DNA of 10,753 nucleotides, taken from the NCBI GenBank assembly GCA_019240175.1, contig JAFAYS010000185.1, positions 1 through 10,753 on the forward strand, written 5' to 3'. The stretch is from Chloroflexota bacterium (lineage in GTDB: Bacteria; Chloroflexota; Chloroflexia; Chloroflexales; Kallotenuaceae). The notes beneath the pieces are model-generated. The model saw only the letters and a program-made list of their open reading frames with translations. It was not told the DNA's origin and made no database searches. Positions 1-7,007 of this stretch are shown in pieces. Position 1 is the first letter of the stretch. Every line of letters starts with the position of its first letter. The position numbers and the translations under genes are program-made.

Positions 1-1
1 G

Positions 2-3000
2 GCCGCGAAGTTCGATCTGACGCTCGTGATGGAGGCGCAGGCCGACGGGCTGATCGGCTGGGTGGAGTATGTGACCGAGCTGTTCGACGCGGCGACGATT
101 GCGCGCCTATGCGACCATCTGCATACCGTGCTGGCGCACATCGTCACCGATCTGGACACGCCGATCGGGCACCTGCCGCTGCTGACACCGGCGGAAATGC
201 AGCAGCTGGTGGTCGACTGGAACCAGACGTCCCAGTCGTACGCGCTGGATGTGTGCCTGCCCCAGGTTTTTGAGGCGCAGGTCCGCCGCACACCGGACGC
301 GATCGCGCTGATCTGTGAAGGCGAGGCGCTCAGCTACGACGCCTTGAATCGGCGAGCGAATCGGCTGGCGCGGCAGCTGGTCGCGCGTGGCATCGGGCCG
401 GAGACGCTGGTCGGGCTGTTTGCCGAGCGGGGCTTCGATTTTATTACGGCGATGCTGGCGATCTTCAAAGCCGGCGGGGCGTTTGTGCCGCTCGATCCAC
501 GCCATCCCGCCCAGCGGATCGCGCAGGTGCTTGAGCACAGCGGCTGTGCGTGCGTGCTGGTCAGCCCGGAGCTTGAGTCATTGTTGCAGGAGGCTGCCGC
601 CGCACTGCCCGCCGACCACGCCCTCGATTGCGTGTCGCTGCCCAGCCTGATCGCGCAGCCCGCCGCTGAGGATAATCTCGTGCCGCGCTGCATCCCGGAC
701 AACCTGGCCTACCTGATGTTTACCTCGGGCTCGACCGGACGGCCCAAGGGCGTGATGGTGGAACATCTGGGTATGCTCAACCATATCTACGCCAAGATCG
801 CCGATGTGCAGCTCACGCCGGCGGATCGGGTGGCGCAGACCGGCCCGCAAACCTTTGATATTGTGGTCTGGCAGTGTCTGGCGTCGCTGCTGATCGGCGG
901 CGAGATCGTGATCTATAACGACGAGGTTACTTACAGCCCGGCGCAGCTGCTGACGCGGCTGGATGAAGATCGGATCGCAGTGCTACAAGTGGTGCCGTCG
1001 CTGATGCGGGCGTTGCTCGGGGAGATCGACGCGCGCGGACCGCACAAGCCGGATCTTGCGGCGCTGCGTTGGTTGGTGCCCACCGGCGATGCGCTACCGA
1101 CCGAGCTGTGCCGCCAGTGGTTTGACGTGTATCCTAATATTCCGGTGCTCAACACCTACGGCTCGACCGAGTGCTCCGACGATCAATGCCACTACCCGAT
1201 CTCGGCGGTCACGCCCGGCGACGCGCCGTTGCCGATCATGCCAATTGGACGACCGATCGCCAACATGCAGGCGTACGTGCTCGACAGCCGCTTGTCGCCG
1301 GTGCCAATCGGCGTCGTCGGCGAGCTGTATGTCGGCGGCGTTGGCGTAGGCCGTGGCTACCTCGACGATCCCGCGCGCACCGCCGCGGTCTTTGTGCCCG
1401 ATCCCTTCGCGGCGCAGACGCAGACCAGGCCCGGCGCGCGGCTCTACAAGACCAGCGACCAGGCGCGGGTGCTGGCGGATGGCCGCATCGAATTTCTTGG
1501 TCGCAACGATCATCTGATCAAGCTGCGCGGCTTTCGCATCGAGCCTGGCGATATCGAGTCGGTGCTGAAGCAGCATCCCGCTGTGCATGATACCGTCGTG
1601 GTTGTGCGCTCGGATGGGAGCAGCGAAAAGCAGCTGGTGGCCTACGTCGTGCCCGATCTCCACCATGCGGCAGCGCTCGACGCCGAGACAGGCAGCGATC
1701 TGGCGTCCAGCCAGGTCGAAAGCTGGGAGGCCGTCTTCGATGAGGTTTACAGCGCGCATGAGCAATCCGCACACGATGCCGGCCTGAACCTGCGTGTGTG
1801 GACCAGCAGCTACACCGGCGCGCCGCTGCCGGAGGCCGAGATCTTTGAGGCGGTTGAGGACACTGTCAGCCGGATTCTCGCGCTGCGACCACGGCGCGTG
1901 CTTGAGCTTGGCTGTGGCACTGGCCTGATCTTGTTCCGCATCGCGCCGCACTGTGAGCACTACTGCGGCACTGAGCTGTCGCAGGCCGCGCTGCGCAGAC
2001 TGGAAGCCCGACTGGCGACCGAGCCCGAGCTCCAGGCCAAGGTCAGTTTACAGCATGGCGCTGCCGATGAGCTGGATCAGGTCGCTGAGCAGCCCTTCGA
2101 TCTGATCATTGTCAACGAGACCGTGCAGTATTTTCCCAGCGGCGACTATCTACGCCAGGTGCTCGACAAAGCGATCGCGGCGCTGGCACCAGGCGGCGCG
2201 ATCTTCCTGGGTGGCCTGCGCAGCCTGCCGCAGCTCGAAAGCTTCCATACCTCGGTCCAGCTGTACCAAGCACCCGCCGATTTCACGATAGCAGCGCTGC
2301 GCCAGCGGATTCGCCGGCAGCTGGTGCAGGAAAAGGAGCTGGTGGTCGATCCGGCGCTGTTCGCGGCGCTCGCCGAGCAGGATGATCGCCTTAGCCAGGT
2401 CCAGATTCAACTCAAGGGCGGCTGGCAGCACAACGAGTTTACGCGCTTCCGCTACGATGCAATCCTTCAGGTTCGGGGTCGCGACGCGCAGCCGAGCACA
2501 CCCGAGTGGAGCGACTGGCGCGGCTGGAACATCGATCGGCTGCACGAGCGGCTAGCCAACGAGCGGCCCGCGCTCCTGGCGCTGGCACGGGTGCCCAATG
2601 CGCGGCTACAGCCGGAGCTTGCGGCCCAGGCGCTGCTTGAGACCGCCGAGCCGCAGACAACGGTCGGCGCGCTGCGTGACAGCATCGCCCAGACGCACGC
2701 CGAGGGCATCGATCCGCAGGCGCTGTGGGAGCTTGGCCAGGCGACCGGCTACGTCACGCTGATCTCGTGGAGCGATGCGGCAGCGCCGGGCTGCTTTGAT
2801 GTGATCTTTGCGCGCGGCACCGACACGCCTGCGATCTCGAACATGCGCTCGGCAGCCGCGCCGGCACGGCAGGTCTACACCAATAATCCGCTCTTCGGTA
2901 AGTTCGATCAGCAGCTGCCGCCGGTACTACAGGCGTTTCTGGGTGAGCGTCTGCCGGCCTATATGGTGCCGTCGACGGTAGTGCTGCTTGACGCGCTGCC

Positions 3001-3436
3001 GCTCAATGCCAACGGCAAAGTCGATCGTCCGGCCTTGCCGGCTCCCGACGCCGCCAACGCGCGCGCGACTCGCCAGTACGTCGCGCCGCGCACCGCGTAC
3101 GAGCAGACACTAGCCGAGATCTGGGGCCAGCTCCTGGGCGTCGAGCAGATCGGCGTCGACGATAGCTTTTTCGAGCTGGGCGGCCACTCGCTGCTGGCAA
3201 CCGGCGTCACAGCCCGCGTGCGTGACCGCTTTCAGGTGGAGCTGCCGCTGCGGGTGATCTTCGAGTCGCCGACGCTCGCCCGACTAGCCGCCCGGATCGA
3301 GCAGTTGCACGCGGAGCAGCAGCAGGCGGCGGATGATCAGCTGCTGCGCCTGTTGGAGCAGGTCGAGGCGCTGACCGATCAGGAAGCGCAGCAGCGGTTG
3401 AAGCCGCCGGCAGATTCACAGGAGGAGCGATCGTGA
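2..3436 (+). CDS. NRPS, partial: (C end)-A-N-methyltransferase-PCP
   Basis: The gene enters from the left edge; residues are counted from the codon at base 2 (1144 visible). Residues 1-70 are the end of a condensation domain, starting at its FDLTL motif. The adenylation domain follows: A1 near 110-124, A3 TSGSTGRPKG near 240, A4 FDIVVW from 285, A5 NTYGSTE 384-390, A7 YKTSD near 482, A8 500-519, A10 NGKVDR 1004-1009. An N-methyltransferase is inserted between A8 and A10, about 572-830, with SAM motif VLELGCGTG (633-641), NETVQYFP (705-712) and HNEFTRFRYD (810-819). This is the usual layout of N-methylating NRPS modules. The PCP carries LGGHS with its phosphopantetheine serine at 1063, and a charged helical tail may dock to the next protein. 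It should activate one amino acid, methylate its nitrogen and hold it as a thioester. A5 and A7 deviate slightly (S for P, S for G). The substrate is not assigned. Confidence 0.96.
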   Translation, partial: AAKFDLTLVMEAQADGLIGWVEYVTELFDAATIARLCDHLHTVLAHIVTDLDTPIGHLPLLTPAEMQQLVVDWNQTSQSYALDVCLPQVFEAQVRRTPDAIALICEGEALSYDALNRRANRLARQLVARGIGPETLVGLFAERGFDFITAMLAIFKAGGAFVPLDPRHPAQRIAQVLEHSGCACVLVSPELESLLQEAAAALPADHALDCVSLPSLIAQPAAEDNLVPRCIPDNLAYLMFTSGSTGRPKGVMVEHLGMLNHIYAKIADVQLTPADRVAQTGPQTFDIVVWQCLASLLIGGEIVIYNDEVTYSPAQLLTRLDEDRIAVLQVVPSLMRALLGEIDARGPHKPDLAALRWLVPTGDALPTELCRQWFDVYPNIPVLNTYGSTECSDDQCHYPISAVTPGDAPLPIMPIGRPIANMQAYVLDSRLSPVPIGVVGELYVGGVGVGRGYLDDPARTAAVFVPDPFAAQTQTRPGARLYKTSDQARVLADGRIEFLGRNDHLIKLRGFRIEPGDIESVLKQHPAVHDTVVVVRSDGSSEKQLVAYVVPDLHHAAALDAETGSDLASSQVESWEAVFDEVYSAHEQSAHDAGLNLRVWTSSYTGAPLPEAEIFEAVEDTVSRILALRPRRVLELGCGTGLILFRIAPHCEHYCGTELSQAALRRLEARLATEPELQAKVSLQHGAADELDQVAEQPFDLIIVNETVQYFPSGDYLRQVLDKAIAALAPGGAIFLGGLRSLPQLESFHTSVQLYQAPADFTIAALRQRIRRQLVQEKELVVDPALFAALAEQDDRLSQVQIQLKGGWQHNEFTRFRYDAILQVRGRDAQPSTPEWSDWRGWNIDRLHERLANERPALLALARVPNARLQPELAAQALLETAEPQTTVGALRDSIAQTHAEGIDPQALWELGQATGYVTLISWSDAAAPGCFDVIFARGTDTPAISNMRSAAAPARQVYTNNPLFGKFDQQLPPVLQAFLGERLPAYMVPSTVVLLDALPLNANGKVDRPALPAPDAANARATRQYVAPRTAYEQTLAEIWGQLLGVEQIGVDDSFFELGGHSLLATGVTARVRDRFQVELPLRVIFESPTLARLAARIEQLHAEQQQAADDQLLRLLEQVEALTDQEAQQRLKPPADSQEERS
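3420..3436 (+). promoter_or_regulatory. Ribosome binding site and GTGA stop/start overlap
   Basis: AGGAGG at 3420-3425 sits 7 nt before a GTG start at 3433. The upstream stop TGA (3434-3436) overlaps this start as GTGA. The strong site and the 4-bp overlap fix GTG as the start and indicate translational coupling, so the two NRPS proteins would be made in similar amounts. Confidence 0.85.
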
Positions 3437-6400
3437 GTGATATTAATCAGCGCCTGAATGCGTTGTCGCCCGAGAAACGCGCGCTGCTTGAGCAAATGCT
3501 GCGCGAGCAGGAGGCCCAGACGCAGCGCACGTTGGCGATTCCCCGGCGGCAAAGCTCCGAGAACCTGCCGCTCTCATTTGTGCAGCAGCGGATCTGGTTT
3601 CTGGATCAGCTTGAGCCGGGCAGCGCCACCTATAACATTTCGATGGCCGTGCGTCTGGCCGGCGCGCTGGATCACGCGCTGCTGAGCCGCAGCTTTAACG
3701 CGGTGATCGGGCGCCAGGAAGCGCTGCGCACAATCATCGCCAAAAGCGAGGACGGCCCGTCGCTGGTGATCCTGCCGGCAGCGCCCTGGGATTTGCCGCT
3801 CATCGATCTCGCGAGCATGGCGGCTGAGGATCGCGAGCGTGAGCTACAGCACCTGATTGAGCGCGAGTCCCGGCAGCCGTTTGATCTGAGCCAGGGGCCG
3901 CTGCTGCGTGTGATCCTGGTGCGCCTCGACGCAGCCGAGCACGTGCTGATCCTGACGATGCACCATATTATCGCGGATCAATGGTCGATGAACGTGCTGA
4001 TCGGCGAGCTGGCGGCGCTGTACACCGGCTTCGTGAGCGGACAGCCGGCGGCGTTACCCGAGCTGCCGATCCAGTACGCCGATTTTGCGCTGTGGCAAAA
4101 CCGGCAAGAGGCGCTGCTGGCCGATCAGCTGGATTATTGGAAGCAGCAGCTCCGCCCCAAGGAGGGCGGCAAGCTGCCCACGATCCAGCTGCCGCGCGAT
4201 CAGACTGCGGGCGCGGCGCAAGATGCCAAAAGCGCGGCGCAGCTGGTGCTCGATTGCTCACCGTCGCTCACGGGATCGCTCAATGCGCTCGCCCAGCATG
4301 AGGGCGCGACGCTCTTTATGCTGCTCTCGGCTACGCTCAAGCTGCTGTTTCAGCGCTACACCCAGCAGGACGATATTATTCTTGGCGCGCCGACGGCTGG
4401 CCGTGGCCGCAGCGAGGTCGAGGGGCTGATCGGCTGTTTTCTCAACACGCTGGCGCTGCGCACGGACCTGTCGGGCGATCCCGAGTTTCGGGAGCTGTTG
4501 CGCCGCGAGCGAACGGTGGTGCTGGACGCCTACGCGCATCAAGATCTGCCGTTTGAAAAGGTTGTCGAGGCGATCCAGCCCGAGCGCCAGCTCAACCGCA
4601 ATCCGGTCTTTGATGTGATGCTGAACGTGATCAACACGCGTGAGACTGCGGTGAGCTTTCCTGAACTCGCGTTGACCGTGCTGGACCAGGAGCATATCGA
4701 GTCGAAGTTCTGGCTTTCGCTGTATGTCAGCGAACAAAACCAGGGCCTGAATCTGCGCCTGGTGTATCGCAGCGATCTGTTTGCGGATGCGCGCATGCGC
4801 TGCCTGCTGGATCAGTTTGGGCTGCTGCTGGATCAGATCGTCGCCAATCCCGATCTGCCGATCTCACGCTACTCGCTGGTCACGCCCGCGACCGCTGGCT
4901 TGCTGCCCGATCCACGCGCCACGCTGGACGAGCCGCGCCAAACGCCGGTCCCGGAGTTGATCCGCAGCGTGGCCGCGCGCCAGCCCGAGCATCCGGCGAT
5001 CAGCCAGGGCGATCACTCGCTGTCGTATAGGACGCTGATCGTTCACGCCGAGCGGATTGCCGCTGCTTTGCTGGCTGATGGCCTTGAGTCCGGCGCGGTT
5101 GTCGGCGTGTCGGGCGAGCGCAGCGTGGGGTTGATCGTGAGCATGCTGGGCGTGCTGCTGAGCGGCGGCGTGCTACTGACGATCGCGCCGGATCTGCCGG
5201 TCGCGCGCCAGCAGCTGATGGTGCGTGAGGCCGGCGCGACCCGACTGCTGCTTGTCGACGACACGCCCGGGGAGCAGCATTGGTCGCACGGGGATGCGGC
5301 CCTGCGTGTGCTCGCGGTGCCGCCCGACTCCGGCTTGATCGCGGCGCAGGATCGCGGTGCAGACGCCGATCCGCAGCTGCCGACGCTCCACCCTGAGGCG
5401 GCGGCGTATGTATTTTTTACATCGGGAACCACCGGCGTGCCCAAGGGCGTGCTCGGCTGCCACAAAGGTTTGGCGCATTTCCTGAGTTGGCAGCGCGATA
5501 CCTTCGCGATCGGCCCGCAGGATCGCGTCGGCAGCCTGACTGCGCTCTCGTTTGATGTCGTGCTGCGCGATGTGTTTCTGCCATTGGTGAGCGGCGCGAC
5601 GCTGTGTCTGCCTCCTCACCGCGAGATCGCCGCGCCTGCAACGCTTGATTGGCTCGACCAGCAGCGGATCTCGGTGGTACATCTGGTGCCGGCGCTGGCG
5701 CAGTCGTGGCTACATCTGGGCCATCCGGCGGCAACCTTGGGCGCGCTGCGGCTGGTCTTCTTTGCCGGCGAGCCGCTGACGGATGCGCTGGTCCGGCGCT
5801 GGCGCGCAACCTTTTCCGCCACAACCACGCTGATCAATCTGTATGGCCCGACCGAGACCACGCTGGCCAAGTGTTTCTACCAGGTGCCGGACAATCCGCT
5901 GCTCGGCATTCAGCCGGTCGGTCGTCCGCTGCCGCAGACGCAGGCGCTGGTTGTCGCCGGGCAGCAGCGGCTGTGCGGCATCGGCGAGCAGGGCGAGATC
6001 GTGATTCGCACGCCGTTTCGCAGCCTGGGCTACATCAACGCGCCCGCAGAAAACGCGCAGCGCTTTGTGCCAAGCGTGCATCGCGCCGATCCAGCCGATC
6101 TCTGGTATTACACCGGCGACCAGGGTCGCTACCGCCCGGATGGCACGCTGGAAATTTTGGGCCGTCGTGATCAGCAGGTCAAGCTGCGCGGCGTGCGCGT
6201 GGAGCTGGGCGAGATCGAGGCGGCGCTAGAGCAGCATCCGCGCGTGCAAAAAGCGATCCTGGCGGTACATGAGTTTGCGCCCGGCGACGAGCGGCTGGTG
6301 GCGTACATAGTCGAGAACGGAGAACCTAGAACCCAGAACCTAGAACCAAACGGGGAACAAACGAACCGGGTGCCCTCTGGGAGCACAAAGGAACAAACGA

Positions 6401-6963
6401 ACAAAGCGGTACCGGATCTCCCCTCGCCTGCCGCAGCGGGAGAGGGGCCGGGGGTGAGGGCCATCACTGAGGGCCTGCCCTCCACACTCCGCGCCTTCCT
6501 GCGTGCGCACCTGCCGGCCTCGATGATTCCGGCGGTGTTTGTTCCACTGCAAACGGTGCCGCTGACGCCCAACGGCAAGATCGATCGCGCGGCCTTGCCG
6601 CAGCCGGAAACGTTTGATCTCGCGCCCGAAACGGCCTTTGTCGCGCCACAGAATGCGATCGAGCAGACGATCGCGGCGATCTGGCAGGAGGTGCTGCACC
6701 GGTCGCAGGTTGGGATTCATGATAACTTCTTCGATCTCGGCGGGCACTCGCTGCTGATCGTTCAGGTACAGGCGAAGCTGCAAGCCGCGCTCAATCGTCC
6801 GATCGCCGTCGTGGATCTGTTCAAGTATCCGACGATTCAACTGCTGGCGACGTATCTCGACGCTGCGTCGGGTGAGCCCGTGCGCCAGAGCAGCGAGACG
6901 ACCGCCCAGAATCGAGTTGAGCTGCGGAAGCAGTTGATGCAGCAGCGTAAACGCTCGCGGTAG
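3433..6963 (+). CDS. NRPS module C-A-PCP with repeat-derived insert
   Basis: 1176 residues, one complete elongation module. A short charged helix (about 10-26) opens the protein. The condensation domain spans about 45-480, with PLSFVQQRIWFLDQL near 46 and active-site HHIIADQ at 177-183; the usual last residue is G. The adenylation domain has A3 FFTSGTTGVPKG (661-672), A4 FDVVLRD from 707, A5 NLYGPTETT (802-810), A7 YYTGDQ (892-897), A8 910-930 and A10 PNGKIDR (1046-1052). The PCP has DLGGHS with the carrier serine at 1106. There is no E, MT, TE or R domain, so the module adds one residue and needs an outside release enzyme, presumably the reductase encoded next. Residues about 961-1014 form a proline/glutamine/asparagine/glycine-rich insert encoded by repeat DNA between A8 and A10; the frame stays open through it. 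The substrate is not assigned; by hand alignment the pocket reads D-V-R-H-F-A-L-L-A-K. Confidence 0.96.
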   Translation: MSDINQRLNALSPEKRALLEQMLREQEAQTQRTLAIPRRQSSENLPLSFVQQRIWFLDQLEPGSATYNISMAVRLAGALDHALLSRSFNAVIGRQEALRTIIAKSEDGPSLVILPAAPWDLPLIDLASMAAEDRERELQHLIERESRQPFDLSQGPLLRVILVRLDAAEHVLILTMHHIIADQWSMNVLIGELAALYTGFVSGQPAALPELPIQYADFALWQNRQEALLADQLDYWKQQLRPKEGGKLPTIQLPRDQTAGAAQDAKSAAQLVLDCSPSLTGSLNALAQHEGATLFMLLSATLKLLFQRYTQQDDIILGAPTAGRGRSEVEGLIGCFLNTLALRTDLSGDPEFRELLRRERTVVLDAYAHQDLPFEKVVEAIQPERQLNRNPVFDVMLNVINTRETAVSFPELALTVLDQEHIESKFWLSLYVSEQNQGLNLRLVYRSDLFADARMRCLLDQFGLLLDQIVANPDLPISRYSLVTPATAGLLPDPRATLDEPRQTPVPELIRSVAARQPEHPAISQGDHSLSYRTLIVHAERIAAALLADGLESGAVVGVSGERSVGLIVSMLGVLLSGGVLLTIAPDLPVARQQLMVREAGATRLLLVDDTPGEQHWSHGDAALRVLAVPPDSGLIAAQDRGADADPQLPTLHPEAAAYVFFTSGTTGVPKGVLGCHKGLAHFLSWQRDTFAIGPQDRVGSLTALSFDVVLRDVFLPLVSGATLCLPPHREIAAPATLDWLDQQRISVVHLVPALAQSWLHLGHPAATLGALRLVFFAGEPLTDALVRRWRATFSATTTLINLYGPTETTLAKCFYQVPDNPLLGIQPVGRPLPQTQALVVAGQQRLCGIGEQGEIVIRTPFRSLGYINAPAENAQRFVPSVHRADPADLWYYTGDQGRYRPDGTLEILGRRDQQVKLRGVRVELGEIEAALEQHPRVQKAILAVHEFAPGDERLVAYIVENGEPRTQNLEPNGEQTNRVPSGSTKEQTNKAVPDLPSPAAAGEGPGVRAITEGLPSTLRAFLRAHLPASMIPAVFVPLQTVPLTPNGKIDRAALPQPETFDLAPETAFVAPQNAIEQTIAAIWQEVLHRSQVGIHDNFFDLGGHSLLIVQVQAKLQAALNRPIAVVDLFKYPTIQLLATYLDAASGEPVRQSSETTAQNRVELRKQLMQQRKRSR
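6314..6347 (+). repeat. Heptamer array, consensus AGAACCY
   Basis: Five tandem units run AGAACGG, AGAACCT, AGAACCC, AGAACCT and a final AGAACC without its seventh base. The period is 7, so gain or loss of one unit would shift the NRPS frame. TAG stops in the two other frames lie at 6327-6329 and 6341-6343. Confidence 0.85.
6354..6402 (+). repeat. 13-bp direct repeat pair around a small dyad
   Basis: GGAACAAACGAAC occurs at 6354-6366 and again at 6390-6402, 36 bp apart start to start, so the encoded motif EQTN appears twice in frame. Between the copies lies an imperfect dyad with arms GTGC and GCAC (about 6370-6386). Confidence 0.85.
6420..6460. repeat. GC-rich hairpin repeat (LTPGPSP-type)
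   Basis: CCCCTC (6420-6425) pairs with GAGGGG (6442-6447). A nested CCGCAGCGG dyad (6431-6439) lies inside, followed by a G-rich run to 6460. The minus strand encodes LTPGPSPAAAGEG. From general knowledge, closely similar sequences are dispersed between genes in many GC-rich bacterial genomes; a search of the host genome is needed to confirm it as a family here. Confidence 0.7.
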
Positions 6964-6989
6964 CCGGCGGCTCGTTTTCCGATGCGCAT

Positions 6990-7007
6990 GGGGAGAAAAC
7001 AGGAGAT
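6990..7007 (+). promoter_or_regulatory. Two candidate ribosome binding sites before reductase
   Basis: GGGGAG (6990-6995) lies 12 nt and AGGAG (7001-7005) only 2 nt before the ATG at 7008. Neither spacing is ideal. ATG 7008 is still preferred: no other in-frame start lies nearby, and the sequence after it encodes a helix like that at the start of the upstream NRPS. The 44-bp gap after the NRPS stop shows no terminator, so the reductase is probably in the same transcript. Confidence 0.55.

Larger units (their letters stand above)
6313..6475. repeat. Intergenic-type repeat cluster inserted in frame in NRPS
   Basis: Between the codons for LVAYIV and for LRAFLRAHLP, where A domains usually have a short linker, lies a composite of simple repeats: a heptamer array (6314-6347), a 13-bp direct repeat (6354-6366 and 6390-6402) and a GC-rich hairpin element (6420-6460). 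Its composition differs from the flanking codons (many AAC, GAA and CAA codons, then a C/G-only tract). The reverse strand of the last part reads LTPGPSPAAAGEG, a peptide familiar from spuriously annotated intergenic repeats. The outer limits are estimates from where domain homology resumes. Both other forward frames meet TAG inside it, so the NRPS frame is the only forward frame kept open. Confidence 0.8.

Noticed and set aside
1094..1960. 288-residue open frame on the minus strand inside the first NRPS
   Set aside because: It runs antisense to intact A-domain motifs and has no family features; such frames are common in GC-rich coding DNA.
6314..6402. CRISPR-like array
   Set aside because: The repeats are 7 and 13 bp, too short, and there are no regular spacers or cas genes.
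6313..6475. Second NRPS as a pseudogene disrupted by the repeat
   Set aside because: The frame is continuous and A10 (NGKID), the PCP serine motif and the stop are all in place after the insert.
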